Program-made: the position numbers and the translations under genes
The notes under the pieces: model-generated
Seen by the model: only the letters and a program-made list of their open reading frames with translations
The model's database searches: none
What the model was told of the DNA's origin: nothing
Shown: in pieces, positions 1 to 10,408 of the stretch
Layout: every line of letters begins with the position of its first letter
How positions within the stretch are numbered: the stretch's first letter is position 1
NCBI RefSeq assembly: GCF_000797445.1
Contig: NZ_JSWF01000028.1
Span: forward strand, 278,340 to 342,339
From: Lacinutrix jangbogonensis
GTDB lineage: Bacteria; Bacteroidota; Bacteroidia; Flavobacteriales; Flavobacteriaceae
DNA: 64,000 nt
Reading direction: 5' to 3'

Positions 1-1855
1 GCATGGTAGAACGAATCACTTCTTTAGCAATAAACTCGCCTTCAGAAAATTCAATATCAAAAGTGTTTATAGCTTCATTCTCGCTAGATAATTGATTATA
101 AATATAATTTATTTTTTTTGTTCTAAAGAAGTGAAAACCATCTAAAAAGTGTGTTTCTCTTTCTTTTTTGGATGCGTAGTTTAATTGGTAGTCTTTTGCT
201 AATTCTTCTATTGTTGTTTGACGGCGCGTTAAGCTTTTTTTAATAACATTAGGCACAGGTAGCAAGCGACGTAAAGCAAAGGGATGTTTAGAATCTGTAT
301 CATGCAAATCGAGACCTAATACTTCAAAATGACCGTCTCTTTTGGTAAATAACTCTTGATAGTTGTTAAGATTTTCCATAACGGTATGGTCTACAAATTT
401 ACACAGTGAGAAATCAACAATTACATCTTCGGTTTCTGGGACAGCATCTAATTTTGCTTTCAGTTTATAGAAATTTAAAAAGCTACAAAAGTGCTTTACA
501 CTTACATAGTAATTCCCTTCCTCTTGAAACATTAAAACATTAGGTTTTAAGAGGTTTCGACCAAAAAGCCCAAAACTTTTATTGATTACGATATGGATAA
601 TAAAAGTGATAAAAACTCCAGATGCAATCCCGGAAATTAAACCTACTTTTAGTGTTACAAATAAAGTAATGAAGAATATAATAAGTTGCTCTCTCCCAAT
701 TCTAAAAATTTTTCTAATATTTTCTGGTGAAGCTAATTTATAACCGGTATACACTAAAATAGCCATTAAAGCGGGTAATGGAATACGTTGTAATTGAGAA
801 CTAAAAAGAACAATAAAAATAACTAAAAATAGTGCGTGAAAAAAATTAGAAGACCTGTTACTTGCACCATTATTGACATTTACAGAACTTCTTGCAATAA
901 CTGTTACTACATTTAACCCACCTAAAAACCCACTGCCAACTGTTGCCAAGCCAAGTGCTTTTAAGTCTCGGTTTACATTGCTTCTTCTTTTTTCGGGATC
1001 TAGTTTGTCTACTGCTTTTATGCTTAATAAGGATTCTATACTTGCAATTAAGGTTAGTGCTAGAACGCTTGTCCAAAAAGGTAAAGTTCCTATCTTACTA
1101 AAATTTACTGTTGGTAGTTGATCTATAATCTCAGAAAATTCAGGTATTCCAGAAATCATATAATCTATAGCAATTGGGTTATTTTCGTGTGCAACTAGCT
1201 CAAAATAGTAACTAAAAGTTATCGATAAAATAACAATCCACATTGGAGCAGGAATAAGCTGTAAATATTTGTTTCTTATTTTCGAATAAAATATCATGAT
1301 TATAAAGCTTAATACACCGGCAATAGCAGCATAAATTAGTCCTTTATTATCATAGTGAAGAGCATCGTTTAAGGTATAAGGAATTTCCAATAGGTAATCT
1401 ATTGTGTCTTCTCGTTTTATGCGATGCGCAAGCATAATATGAAATTGTTTTCCAAGAATTATTAGGCCAATAGCAGCTAACATACCTTGTATTGCAGAAG
1501 ATGGAAAGAAATCTGCCAATTTACCTAATCTTAAAAAACCAAGTATTAATAGTAAAACACCAGAGCAAATAATAGCTGCATAAGCGCTTTCTAAACCTAA
1601 AGTCGTAATTGCAACTAAAAGCACACCAACAAGACCATTTCCTGGCCCAGCAATAGTAACGTTACTTCCTCCTAAAATTGAGACGAGCACACCACCAACA
1701 ATAGCAGCTATTACACCTGAAATTGGAGGAGCTTCACTTGCCATCGCTAGTCCTAAACCAAGCGGTAAAGCAATAAGGCTTACTACAAAACCAGAAAAAA
1801 TATTTTTTGGTAATGTTTTAAAAAACGATTTTATAATATTCTTTTTTGGTCTCAT
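1..1855 (-). CDS. SulP family anion permease with STAS domain (3' end outside window)
   Basis: Reading from the ATG at 1855 the frame stays open to the left edge, giving at least 618 residues without a stop. The N-terminal two thirds is a series of hydrophobic segments typical of SulP inner-membrane transporters (sulfate, bicarbonate or other anions), with the glycine-rich stretch GGSNVTIAGPGNGLVGVLL near residues 62-80. The C-terminal third looks like a STAS domain (DVIVDFSLCKFVDHTVMENL). The substrate cannot be told from sequence. The start overlaps the stop of the upstream universal stress protein gene by four bases (ATGA), so the two are probably translated together. Family assignment is firm; only the last residues are missing. 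Confidence 0.9.
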   Translation of the reverse strand, partial: MRPKKNIIKSFFKTLPKNIFSGFVVSLIALPLGLGLAMASEAPPISGVIAAIVGGVLVSILGGSNVTIAGPGNGLVGVLLVAITTLGLESAYAAIICSGVLLLILGFLRLGKLADFFPSSAIQGMLAAIGLIILGKQFHIMLAHRIKREDTIDYLLEIPYTLNDALHYDNKGLIYAAIAGVLSFIIMIFYSKIRNKYLQLIPAPMWIVILSITFSYYFELVAHENNPIAIDYMISGIPEFSEIIDQLPTVNFSKIGTLPFWTSVLALTLIASIESLLSIKAVDKLDPEKRRSNVNRDLKALGLATVGSGFLGGLNVVTVIARSSVNVNNGASNRSSNFFHALFLVIFIVLFSSQLQRIPLPALMAILVYTGYKLASPENIRKIFRIGREQLIIFFITLFVTLKVGLISGIASGVFITFIIHIVINKSFGLFGRNLLKPNVLMFQEEGNYYVSVKHFCSFLNFYKLKAKLDAVPETEDVIVDFSLCKFVDHTVMENLNNYQELFTKRDGHFEVLGLDLHDTDSKHPFALRRLLPVPNVIKKSLTRRQTTIEELAKDYQLNYASKKERETHFLDGFHFFRTKKINYIYNQLSSENEAINTFDIEFSEGEFIAKEVIRSTM

Positions 1856-2700
1856 TGAATAATTAAAACATCGGTTGGTAATTCGGTTAAAATATGTTCT
1901 ATATCATGCGGGAAAAGGCGATCCCAAAAGGTCATTTTTGTAGGTGCGTTCATAATTAGTAAATCGGCTCTTGCAATTTGGGCATAATGACCAATAGAGT
2001 AGCCTTGTGTTCCAAAAATAGGTTGCGATTTTACTACAATATTTTTAGTAAATTCTTCAGGAATATCGTCTATTACATGATTTATTCTTGAACGTTCTCG
2101 ATTTGCTAGACGTTCTTTTAGAATTGTAGCTTTTCTAAGTGTTTTATCATCATCAACTTTAACAGCAATTTCGTTTTGCTTAATTTCTTCAACAATGGTT
2201 AGTTTTTCTGCTTTTAATTTTGATCCAACATAAAAAGCCGTCGCAATGGTCTGTTCTGTTTTTGGGTCTATTAAACCATTAACAACAATGTGTTGGCATG
2301 GCAAGCGCTCGATAGATGGGTTTATAAGTAGCAATAAAGAACACTTTGCTTTTCTGGTAATTTGGCGCGCAATAGAACCTACGTAATAAGTAAAAAGCTT
2401 TTCTTTTTTTGCCGCACCAATAATTAGTAAGTCTATATTTTTTTCTTCTGAAGCGTTTAAAATGACATCAACAGGATTTCCAGATTTAAAAACAACTTCA
2501 TAATCTAAATGCTCTTTTTTAAAATTATTTAGAATGGTTTTTAAGGTTTTTAGTTTGTCTTCAGACGCTTCTCCAACATGAATAATAGCTAACTTACTTT
2601 GAAAAAGCAAGGCTAAACGCGCGGCTTCAAAAAGGTTTGCTTTAAGATTAGGAGAAAAGGCTATACCTATTCCAATGGTTTTAAATGGTTTTTTAGTCAC
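1852..2700 (-). CDS. Tandem-domain universal stress protein
   Basis: The 282-residue soluble protein has two Usp-like halves. The first (about 1-130) starts TIGIGIAFSP and ends with an ATP-binding-like turn GSIARQITRKAKCSLLLL. The second (about 140-282) is more divergent and ends PTDVLIIQ. Such proteins bind nucleotides or act as cytoplasmic stress or metabolic sensors. It lies directly upstream of, and overlaps by four bases with, the SulP permease gene; Usp domains are often genetically linked to SulP or antiporter genes, so a role in controlling ion transport is a reasonable inference. It is divergent from the Na+/H+ antiporter gene at 2833. Confidence 0.85.
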   Translation of the reverse strand: MTKKPFKTIGIGIAFSPNLKANLFEAARLALLFQSKLAIIHVGEASEDKLKTLKTILNNFKKEHLDYEVVFKSGNPVDVILNASEEKNIDLLIIGAAKKEKLFTYYVGSIARQITRKAKCSLLLLINPSIERLPCQHIVVNGLIDPKTEQTIATAFYVGSKLKAEKLTIVEEIKQNEIAVKVDDDKTLRKATILKERLANRERSRINHVIDDIPEEFTKNIVVKSQPIFGTQGYSIGHYAQIARADLLIMNAPTKMTFWDRLFPHDIEHILTELPTDVLIIQ

Positions 2701-2832
2701 GTATAAATAATTTCAAAAAAAGTGAAGATAGTATTTTTTGTTATTACCAAACAAGTGTATAAGAATTCTAGATAGCATGTCATTATGAATTATTTATTTT
2801 TAACTTTAACTTTTTAAAACAAAAAACATTTT

Positions 2833-4677
2833 ATGTTAGAATTAGCTGGAATCATCATTTTAGGAATATTAGCACAATGGGTTGCATGGAAATTTAAAAT
2901 TCCAGCTATTCTACCGTTAATACTTATTGGGCTTCTGGTGGGACCAATTGCAGCAGAATTTTTAAGCGAAGATGGAGAAAAATGGATAGAACCTATTTGG
3001 AATGGCACAAAAGGATTATTTCCTGGAGATAGCCTGTATTATTTTGTGTCTTTAGCGATAAGTATTATTCTTTTTGAAGGCGGTTTAACATTAAAACGCT
3101 CCGAAATAAAAAATGTTGGACCAGTAATAACCAAGTTAATTACACTGGGTTCTGCGGTTACTTTTTTTGGAGCTGGTGTTTTAGCACATTATATTTTTAA
3201 TTTAAGTTGGGACTTATCATTTTTATTCTCTGGACTAATAATTGTAACAGGACCAACGGTTATTACGCCTATTTTAAGAAATATTCCACTTAAAAAGGAT
3301 ATTTCAACAATTCTTAAATGGGAAGGCATTTTAATAGATCCAATTGGCGCATTAGTAGCCGTATTGGTTTTTGAGTTTATTAGCGTTGGGGGTGATAGCG
3401 GCTTTACAAAAACAGCGCTTTTAGAGTTTGGGAAAATTGTGCTTTTCGGGACCACTTTTGGCTTTACATTCGCTCATGCTTTGGCTTTTGCTATTAATAA
3501 AAAATACATTCCACATTACTTATTAAATGTGGTCGCACTTTCTACAGTGCTTTTGGTCTTTGTTGAGTCTGAAATTTTTGCGCACGAATCTGGTTTATTG
3601 GCCGTTGTAGTTATGGGAATGGTTCTAGGAAACGGAAAACTAGAAAACCTTAAAGAGCTTTTATATTTTAAAGAATCTCTTAGTGTATTACTAATTTCAA
3701 TATTATTTATTCTTCTTTCAGCAAATATTAATATTGAAGATTTAATGCTATTGTACACCTGGAAGACAGCAGTTCTTTTTGCTATTGTTGTTTTTGTAAT
3801 TAGGCCAATAGCTGTTTTTTTAAGCACCCGAGGCTCCAAATTAAAGCTTAACGAAAAACTTTTTATTAGTTGGGTTGGACCACGCGGTATAGTAGCAGCT
3901 GGTATTGCTTCGCTTTTTGGTAGTAAACTTTTAAAGCAAGGTGTAGAAGGTGCAGAATATATAACACCTTTAGTTTTCATGATTGTTTTAGGTACCGTAT
4001 TATTAAACGCAACAACAGCACGTTTATTTGCAAAAATTGTCGGTGTTTTTTTAATAAAATCTGATGGCATTTTAATTGTAGGCGCTTCTAAAGTATCAAG
4101 GCTTATAGGGCATTATTTAGAATCTAACGGAAGACATGTTGTTTTAATAGACAGCAACCAAAGCAATATCGATAAAGCTCAAGAATTAGGTCTTGAGGCC
4201 ATAAACACCAATATTTATTCTGATACTTTAATGGATAATATAGAATTAAACGATGTTGGTTACTTAATGGCGCTAACAGGAAGTAACGATATTAACACCT
4301 ATGCTATTAATAAGTTTAGTAAGAATTTTGGCGAAAATGGATCTTTTAGATTAGTGAGTGCCGACGAAATGCATGATAGTAACAATAACCCAAAAGAAGG
4401 CTTGTTTTCTCATACAGACGATTTTATGACACTTACAAATGTAACCAGTAAATACCCAAGCATTCAGGAAATAGAAATAAAGGATAAGTTGCACTACGAG
4501 AGTTTAATTGAGATTTCTGATAAAGACAGTGATATTATTCCATTATTTATAAAAAATGAAGCCTCTGAAATACAAATCATTTCCTCTTACAATAAAGCTA
4601 TTGAAGCAATAGGCGAAAATTGGCATTTGGTGTATTTAGGAAAACCTTTTGATGTTGAGCTTGTAGAAGCAACATAA
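2833..4677 (+). CDS. CPA-type Na+/H+ antiporter with TrkA-N-like domain
   Basis: The 614-residue protein has about 12 membrane segments in residues 1-410, with motifs of cation:proton antiporters (GLLVGPIAAEF, LFEGGLTLKRSEI, GPTVITPILRNIP, SWVGPRGIVAAGIASLFG). A cytoplasmic Rossmann-like regulatory domain follows (ILIVGASKVSRLIGHYLES, then VVLIDSNQSNIDKAQELG), which in related proteins binds NAD or other nucleotides. It should export Na+ or K+ in exchange for protons at the inner membrane. The ATG at 2833 starts directly at the first hydrophobic segment. It is divergent from the Usp-SulP pair and ends at a bidirectional terminator facing lepA. Confidence 0.9.
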   Translation: MLELAGIIILGILAQWVAWKFKIPAILPLILIGLLVGPIAAEFLSEDGEKWIEPIWNGTKGLFPGDSLYYFVSLAISIILFEGGLTLKRSEIKNVGPVITKLITLGSAVTFFGAGVLAHYIFNLSWDLSFLFSGLIIVTGPTVITPILRNIPLKKDISTILKWEGILIDPIGALVAVLVFEFISVGGDSGFTKTALLEFGKIVLFGTTFGFTFAHALAFAINKKYIPHYLLNVVALSTVLLVFVESEIFAHESGLLAVVVMGMVLGNGKLENLKELLYFKESLSVLLISILFILLSANINIEDLMLLYTWKTAVLFAIVVFVIRPIAVFLSTRGSKLKLNEKLFISWVGPRGIVAAGIASLFGSKLLKQGVEGAEYITPLVFMIVLGTVLLNATTARLFAKIVGVFLIKSDGILIVGASKVSRLIGHYLESNGRHVVLIDSNQSNIDKAQELGLEAINTNIYSDTLMDNIELNDVGYLMALTGSNDINTYAINKFSKNFGENGSFRLVSADEMHDSNNNPKEGLFSHTDDFMTLTNVTSKYPSIQEIEIKDKLHYESLIEISDKDSDIIPLFIKNEASEIQIISSYNKAIEAIGENWHLVYLGKPFDVELVEAT

Positions 4678-4682
4678 AGCTA

Positions 4683-4714
4683 AAAAAACCTTCAGTTTTC
4701 ACTGAGTTTTTTTT
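4683..4714. terminator. Bidirectional terminator between antiporter and lepA
   Basis: A short hairpin (TTCAGT at 4691-4696 with ACTGAG at 4701-4706, one wobble pair) is flanked by an A run on the left and eight T on the right. It sits between two convergent genes and can serve both strands. Confidence 0.7.
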
Positions 4715-4735
4715 ATATAATTTGAAAAATAAAAA

Positions 4736-6532
4736 TTAATCATTCAACTTTAAAACTGCCATAAACGCTTGTTGAGGTATTTCTACATTACCAACTTGAC
4801 GCATACGTTTTTTACCTTTTTTCTGCTTCTCCAAAAGTTTACGTTTACGCGAAATATCTCCACCATAACATTTTGCAGTAACATCTTTACGTAATGCTTT
4901 AACTGTTTCTCTGGCAATAATTTTTGCTCCAATTGCTGCTTGAATTGGAATATCGAATTGCTGACGTGGAATTAATTCTTTTAATTTCTCAGTCATTTTT
5001 TTACCAATATGGTGTGCGTTATCTGCATGTATAAGCGCAGAAAGGGCATCTACTGGTTGTGCATTTAATAAAACATCTAAACGTACCAACTTCGATGTCT
5101 TCATACCTATTGGATGATAATCAAAAGAAGCATAACCTTTAGAAACCGTTTTTAATCTATCGTAGAAGTCAAAAACTATTTCTGCCAAAGGCATTTCGAA
5201 AGTAAGCTCAACACGAACAGGAGTTAAGTAGGTTTGATTAGTAATCATTCCACGTTTCTCAATACACAAACTCATAACGTTACCAACAAAATCGGCTTTC
5301 GTAATTATTGTAGCTTTAATATAAGGTTCTTCAACCCGATTAATCATTGTTGGTTCTGGTAAATCACTTGGGTTATTGACCACAAATGGTTCATCCGGAT
5401 TTTTATTGGTGAAGGCATAGTACGACACGTTTGGTACAGTTGTAATAACCGTCATATCAAACTCGCGCTCTAAACGTTCTTGTATAATTTCCATGTGCAG
5501 CATTCCTAAGAAACCACAACGGAAACCAAAACCTAAAGCGGCAGAGCTTTCAGGAGCAAAAACTAAAGAGGCATCGTTTAACTGAAGCTTTTCCATAGAG
5601 TTTCTAAGCTCTTCGTAATCCTCTGTATCTACAGGGTAAATACCAGCAAAAACCATTGGTTTTACATCTTCGAAACCTTCAACGATATTGGTTGTTGGAG
5701 TATCAAAATCGGTAATAGTATCTCCAACCTTTACTTCTTTTGCTGTTTTAATTCCGGTAATTAAATAACCAACATCACCTGTTTTTACACTTTGTTTTGC
5801 CACTTGCGTTAGTTTTAAAGTTCCAACTTCATCTGCAAAATAGTGATTATCTGTAGCGACAAATTTAATTTTTTGTCCTTTTTTTATTTCACCATTAAAA
5901 ACTCTAAAGTACGTTTCAATACCTCTAAAAGTATTGTAAACTGAATCGAAAATTAAAGCCTGCAAAGGTGCATCTGGATCTCCTTTTGGAGCTGGAACAC
6001 GTTTAATAATAGCTTCTAAAATATTTTCGACACCAAAACCAGTTTTTCCACTAGCATGTATTACTTCTTCTGGTTCACAACCTAAAAGATCTACAATATC
6101 GTCTGTTACTTCTTCTGGATTTGCACTTGGTAAATCGATTTTATTTAAAACAGGAATAATTTCTAAATCGTTCTCTAGTGCTAAATATAAATTAGAAATG
6201 GTTTGTGCCTGTATGCTTTGCGCTGCATCGACGATTAATAAAGCACCTTCGCAGGCCGCAATAGATCGCGAGACTTCGTAAGAGAAATCTACATGGCCGG
6301 GAGTATCAATTAGGTTTAAAACATACTCTTGACCTTCGTATGTATATTCCATTTGTATAGCGTGCGACTTAATGGTAATACCACGTTCGCGCTCTAAATC
6401 CATACTATCTAGAAGTTGTGCTTGCTGTTCACGAGCAGTTACAGAGCCAGTTGCATCGAGTAAACGATCGGCAAGTGTGCTTTTTCCGTGATCAATATGT
6501 GCAATAATGCAAAAATTTCTAATGTGCTTCAT
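4736..6532 (-). CDS. lepA: Elongation factor 4 (back-translocating GTPase LepA)
   Basis: The 598-residue translational GTPase has the G1 motif [16 protein letters not shown]2 region [12 protein letters not shown]3 [12 protein letters not shown] and G4 NKIDLP, followed by EF-G-like domains and the LepA-specific basic C-terminal domain ([18 protein letters not shown]). It acts on the ribosome under stress, promoting back-translocation or remobilising stalled ribosomes. Length and motifs match the family over the whole protein. It is transcribed alone, convergent with the antiporter gene. Confidence 0.98.
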   Translation of the reverse strand: MKHIRNFCIIAHIDHGKSTLADRLLDATGSVTAREQQAQLLDSMDLERERGITIKSHAIQMEYTYEGQEYVLNLIDTPGHVDFSYEVSRSIAACEGALLIVDAAQSIQAQTISNLYLALENDLEIIPVLNKIDLPSANPEEVTDDIVDLLGCEPEEVIHASGKTGFGVENILEAIIKRVPAPKGDPDAPLQALIFDSVYNTFRGIETYFRVFNGEIKKGQKIKFVATDNHYFADEVGTLKLTQVAKQSVKTGDVGYLITGIKTAKEVKVGDTITDFDTPTTNIVEGFEDVKPMVFAGIYPVDTEDYEELRNSMEKLQLNDASLVFAPESSAALGFGFRCGFLGMLHMEIIQERLEREFDMTVITTVPNVSYYAFTNKNPDEPFVVNNPSDLPEPTMINRVEEPYIKATIITKADFVGNVMSLCIEKRGMITNQTYLTPVRVELTFEMPLAEIVFDFYDRLKTVSKGYASFDYHPIGMKTSKLVRLDVLLNAQPVDALSALIHADNAHHIGKKMTEKLKELIPRQQFDIPIQAAIGAKIIARETVKALRKDVTAKCYGGDISRKRKLLEKQKKGKKRMRQVGNVEIPQQAFMAVLKLND

Positions 6533-6628
6533 AATCTATCTTCTCTAATATATGATAAGAGTCTGCAAATATAAGGCATTTATTGGCGATTTTTTTAGTT
6601 TTTATTAGGCATAGTACTCATCAAAAAT

Positions 6629-6646
6629 TTACGGCTTTTACCGTAA
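6629..6646. promoter_or_regulatory. Inverted repeat TTACGG-N6-CCGTAA upstream of barrel protein
   Basis: An 18-bp dyad about 50 bp before the gene at 6695. The same 18-bp element, with few changes, occurs at 57490-57507 and 61730-61747, both about 305 bp upstream of small secreted-protein genes. A shared regulator-binding site is inferred; the regulator is not known. Confidence 0.5.
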
Positions 6647-6694
6647 TAAAAAACTAAAAACAATGACTAACTTGCTTTTTTATTAATCCCATAA

Positions 6695-9136
6695 ATGAAA
6701 TACTTTTTATACCTACTTATTTTTTTGTTTTCTTCGGAAATTATAGCACAGCAATTTACAATTTCTGGGACTCTATTAGATGAAAATAATGAACCTATTG
6801 AATATGCCTACATATACCTTATGAAGGCTGTTATGGAAAGTGAGACTGAAACGGAACTAATTGGAAACCCTGGTTATAAAAACCCAAAATGGTTTTCTAC
6901 AGAAAAAGGAGGTTTTTTTAAATTTGATGGACTTGAATCAGGTGATTATAGAATCACAGCTAGTTTTATGGGTTTTGAAACAGAATCTAAAGATATTAAA
7001 TTATTAAAGAACGATACAATAAAAATTATTCTAAAAGAAAATATCGAAGCGCTTGAAGAAGTAACACTTACATCAACCCAACCAACCCTAAAAAGAGAAT
7101 CAGATAGACTTGTGTTTAACGTCGCCAATACAGCTTTAAGCGAAGGCAATTTATTAGAAGTATTACGAAGCACACCAGGCGTTTTAATTCTCGACAACAC
7201 TATTACAGTAAAAAACAGTACACCAACAGTGTATATAAACGATAGAAAAGTAAATCTCTCGGCTAGCGAAATTACCCAGCTTTTAGAAAATTCACCAGCA
7301 AACACTATTAAAAAGGTAGAGGTGATTACCAATCCACCGGCAAAATATGATGCAGAAAGTGGTGCTGTTTTAAACATTGTAATGAGTAGGAATTTAATCA
7401 CAGGTTACCGTGGCAATCTTTTTAGTAATTACACGCAAGGCGTTTTTGGTAGATATAATGCTGGAGTTAATCAGTTTTATAAAACAAAAAAAATTAATCT
7501 GAATTTGAACTATAGTTTTACTAAAAGTAAAATTAATAGAGAGAATGACGATCGTGTAAATTATCTTGATAATACTGGTGATTTAGACGAAAAATGGCAA
7601 ACGAATAACAATAGAAATACGCGTTCGAACACACACAATGTGAATTTAAATTTCGATTACTTTATTGATAGCAAAAACACCTTAAGTTTTTCATCTAACG
7701 CCTTATTAGTGCCTTATTACCATTATAGAATTAATGGAAAAACCTTAGTTATAGATAATTTAAATGAGAGACTTTTTAACTTTGATGCCATTAATCGTTC
7801 CGAAGACGAGAAGTATAATTTAGGTTTCGATTTAGATTTTGTACATGGTTTTGAAAACGAAGCCACATTAGCTTTTAATGCCCATCTTACAGATTACGAC
7901 TACCAAAGAAATCAAAACGTAAATAGTAATTATTTGTTTCCAGATGCTACTAATAATTACAGATCAGCATTTAACACTAATAATAATCAAGAGACTACTA
8001 TTTTTACTTCTCAATTAGATTATACATTGCCTATTAACGACAGCTCAGAATTTGCTTTTGGAGTTAAAACATCTAACATAAAAACCGATAGCGACATTAA
8101 GCAATTTGATATAAACCAAACAACAGGAAGTAGCGTCTTAGATACTGCAAATACTAATGTTTACAATTACGAAGAGTCTATATTTGCAGCTTATTCGACT
8201 TTTAATAAATCTTGGAATAGGTGGGATTTTAATGGAGGTTTAAGAGTTGAACAAACCAAAGTCGACGGTTTGTCTGTTTCAAATAATGTAAAAAACACAC
8301 AAGACTATTTCGAAGTTTTTCCAACGTTAAATTTAAGTCATCAAGTATCAGAAAACGCTAGCATCTATAGCAATTACAAACGCAGTATTTCCAGACCAAG
8401 TTATCAATTGTTAAATCCGTTTAACTTCTTTTTAAATGATAATACTGTTGTAACTGGAAATCCGGTTTTAAAACCACAGCTCACAAATAAATTTTTATTA
8501 GGAACAGGATTGTACGATTTTTTAACGGTTGAAGTATTCTATAAAACAAATGATAATGTTATTTTCGAAACACCAATTCAGGATAACACCACCAATATTA
8601 TTACTTATGCACCACTAAATATTAATAAATCTAACGAATATGGATTAGATATTGAATTCTATAAAAGTATAACAGAACGGTGGTTTTTATATGCCGCTAA
8701 TTCGTTATCGAATACAGATGTCAAATTTAATTTGAACAACACCAATGTTGAAAAAAATAAGTGGTATAATTATTCGATATTAAGTACGGATTACAGCTTT
8801 TTAAAAGACAATAGTTTATCGGCAAACCTTACGATAACAAGAGTTGGAGCAAATATTATTGGCTTACAAACCATTGACACACGCGTGGTTTCAGATTTAT
8901 CAATTAGAAAACAACTATTTAATAAAAAAGGAACGCTGTCTTTAGCTATTGCAGATGTGTTTAACAAACAAGATTATGGTGTAACCAATAGGTACTTAAA
9001 TCAAGATAGTTATACGTTTAACAATGAAGATACGCGTTATATAAAATTAGGGTTTAGTTATAAGTTTGGTAATACTACACTTGAAACTAATGAAAGAACA
9101 AAGGAGCTTATAGAGCGTGATCGTTTAGAGAAATAG
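6695..9136 (+). CDS. Outer-membrane beta-barrel protein with carboxypeptidase-regulatory-like plug region
   Basis: The 813-residue protein begins with a signal peptide (FLYLLIFLFSSEIIAQQ). It is followed by a carboxypeptidase-regulatory-like beta-sandwich (ISGTLLDENNEPIEYAYIYL; SGDYRITASFMGFETESKDI) at about 20-110, a plug-like domain (LLEVLRSTPGVLI, NPPAKYDAESGAVLNIV), and then aromatic-rich alternating strands ending in KLGFSYKFGN. This matches Bacteroidota outer-membrane barrel proteins related to TonB-dependent receptors. No typical partner SusD gene is adjacent, so a polysaccharide-utilisation role is not supported; the ligand is unknown. An inverted repeat shared with two other secreted-protein genes lies at 6629-6646. 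Confidence 0.85.
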   Translation: MKYFLYLLIFLFSSEIIAQQFTISGTLLDENNEPIEYAYIYLMKAVMESETETELIGNPGYKNPKWFSTEKGGFFKFDGLESGDYRITASFMGFETESKDIKLLKNDTIKIILKENIEALEEVTLTSTQPTLKRESDRLVFNVANTALSEGNLLEVLRSTPGVLILDNTITVKNSTPTVYINDRKVNLSASEITQLLENSPANTIKKVEVITNPPAKYDAESGAVLNIVMSRNLITGYRGNLFSNYTQGVFGRYNAGVNQFYKTKKINLNLNYSFTKSKINRENDDRVNYLDNTGDLDEKWQTNNNRNTRSNTHNVNLNFDYFIDSKNTLSFSSNALLVPYYHYRINGKTLVIDNLNERLFNFDAINRSEDEKYNLGFDLDFVHGFENEATLAFNAHLTDYDYQRNQNVNSNYLFPDATNNYRSAFNTNNNQETTIFTSQLDYTLPINDSSEFAFGVKTSNIKTDSDIKQFDINQTTGSSVLDTANTNVYNYEESIFAAYSTFNKSWNRWDFNGGLRVEQTKVDGLSVSNNVKNTQDYFEVFPTLNLSHQVSENASIYSNYKRSISRPSYQLLNPFNFFLNDNTVVTGNPVLKPQLTNKFLLGTGLYDFLTVEVFYKTNDNVIFETPIQDNTTNIITYAPLNINKSNEYGLDIEFYKSITERWFLYAANSLSNTDVKFNLNNTNVEKNKWYNYSILSTDYSFLKDNSLSANLTITRVGANIIGLQTIDTRVVSDLSIRKQLFNKKGTLSLAIADVFNKQDYGVTNRYLNQDSYTFNNEDTRYIKLGFSYKFGNTTLETNERTKELIERDRLEK

Positions 9137-9161
9137 AATTCCTTTTTTATAAGGAATTGGG

Positions 9162-10274
9162 CTAGTCCTGCCATTCAGCAATAAATAAGTTTGTATCACG
9201 TCCACCGCCATTATTCCTGTTAGAAGAAAAGGCTAGCTTTTTTCCATCGTTAGAAAACACAGGAAAAGCATCAAAAGTTTCACCATGAGTGACACGCTCT
9301 AAATTCTTCCCATCAATATCAATTAAGTATAAATTAAAAGGGAAACCACGTTCTGCTTCAAAGTTAGAAGAGAATAATATCTTTTTACCAGAAGGGTGAA
9401 AAAACGGACTCCAATTCGCGTTTCCTAAGTCGGTTAATTGACGTAAATCACCACCATCTGCATTACAAATGTAAAGTTCCATATCTGTTGGTTCTACCAA
9501 TCCTTGAGCTAATAAATCTTTATACTCTTTAATTTCTTTTTCAGTTTTTGGTCTAGAAGATCTAAAGATAATTTTTGTGCCATCTGGTGAGAAAAACGCG
9601 CCTCCATCGTAGCCTAATTCATCTGTAATCTGCTTAACATCGCTGCCGTCTAAATTCATTGTGTAAAGCTCTAAATCTCCACTTCTAGTGGATGTAAAAA
9701 CAATTTTATCTCCTTTTGGAGATACTGTTGGCTCGGCATCGTAACCTTTCTCGTTAGTTAATTGCTTAACAATATTTCCTTCTAAATCAGCAACAAATAT
9801 GTCGAACGTATCGTAAACGGGCCAGATGTATTTTCCATTTTTACGTAAAGGTGTATCTGGACATTTTTCGTCGCCTAAATGTGTAGATGCATAAATAATA
9901 TGTTTGTTGTCGGGTAAAAAATAGGAGCATGTTGTACGTCCTTTTCCTGTGCTTACCATTGGGGGTACAGTTCCATTAAAGGTCTCGTCTGCATGCATTA
10001 AAAACATTTGGTCACAGCTAACATTCCATTTTTCGTAGTTAGATTGAAATACAATTTGTTTATCGTCGAAACTCCAATATGCTTCAGCATTATCACCACC
10101 AAAAGTAACTTGACGTAGCTCTTTAAAGTGCACTTCATCTGGATAGATTAAAGGATTCTTATTGCTTGTTTTTTCTGAAGTTATTTCTGTTTTTTTGTCT
10201 TCAGTTTTAACTTCATTTTTACAAGAAAAAGAAATAAGAGTAATAAGTAATAAATTAAATATACGTGTTTTCAT
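9162..10274 (-). CDS. TolB-like beta-propeller lipoprotein (PD40/WD40-like repeats)
   Basis: The start is placed at the ATG at 10274, because from there the protein has a lipoprotein signal (RIFNLLLITLISFSC) with the lipidated Cys at about residue 15; the open frame continues 17 codons further upstream without signal-like sequence. The mature part of about 355 residues contains repeated PD40 units (FSPDGTKIIFRSSR, VSPKGDKIVFTSTRSG, FSNDGKKLAFSSNRN) that build a TolB-like propeller. It is presumably exported and membrane anchored. Function is unknown beyond a binding scaffold. It is convergent with the upstream barrel gene and divergent from the M28 peptidase. Confidence 0.85.
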   Translation of the reverse strand: MKTRIFNLLLITLISFSCKNEVKTEDKKTEITSEKTSNKNPLIYPDEVHFKELRQVTFGGDNAEAYWSFDDKQIVFQSNYEKWNVSCDQMFLMHADETFNGTVPPMVSTGKGRTTCSYFLPDNKHIIYASTHLGDEKCPDTPLRKNGKYIWPVYDTFDIFVADLEGNIVKQLTNEKGYDAEPTVSPKGDKIVFTSTRSGDLELYTMNLDGSDVKQITDELGYDGGAFFSPDGTKIIFRSSRPKTEKEIKEYKDLLAQGLVEPTDMELYICNADGGDLRQLTDLGNANWSPFFHPSGKKILFSSNFEAERGFPFNLYLIDIDGKNLERVTHGETFDAFPVFSNDGKKLAFSSNRNNGGGRDTNLFIAEWQD

Positions 10275-10379
10275 AAGTCTATATTTATTGTTTTTTATGG
10301 TCACATGCTGTTTGCTATTAACCATTCGTTAAGGTGATTAATTTATAACATGCACGTTTCATAACTGCTTAATATTGTC

Positions 10380-10387
10380 TAATTTTG
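10380..10387 (+). promoter_or_regulatory. Bacteroidota-type -7 box (TAATTTTG) of the M28 peptidase gene
   Basis: TAATTTTG matches the TAnnTTTG consensus for the primary sigma factor of Bacteroidota. A TTT-containing -33 region lies about 20 bp upstream. The resulting leader to the ATG at 10409 would be about 15 nt. Confidence 0.6.
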
Positions 10388-10408
10388 TACAAAATTAATA
10401 CTCTTATA

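Noticed and set aside
873..1121. Opposing open frames within the SulP region
   Set aside because: The continuous SulP frame on the minus strand explains the sequence.
3516..4070. 184-codon open frame antisense to the antiporter
   Set aside because: It lies wholly inside a well-conserved gene on the other strand and its composition is that of a shadow frame.
9137..9161. Hairpin AATTCCTT/AAGGAATT between two convergent genes as a terminator
   Set aside because: The T run lies in the loop rather than after the stem, so terminator activity is not supported.
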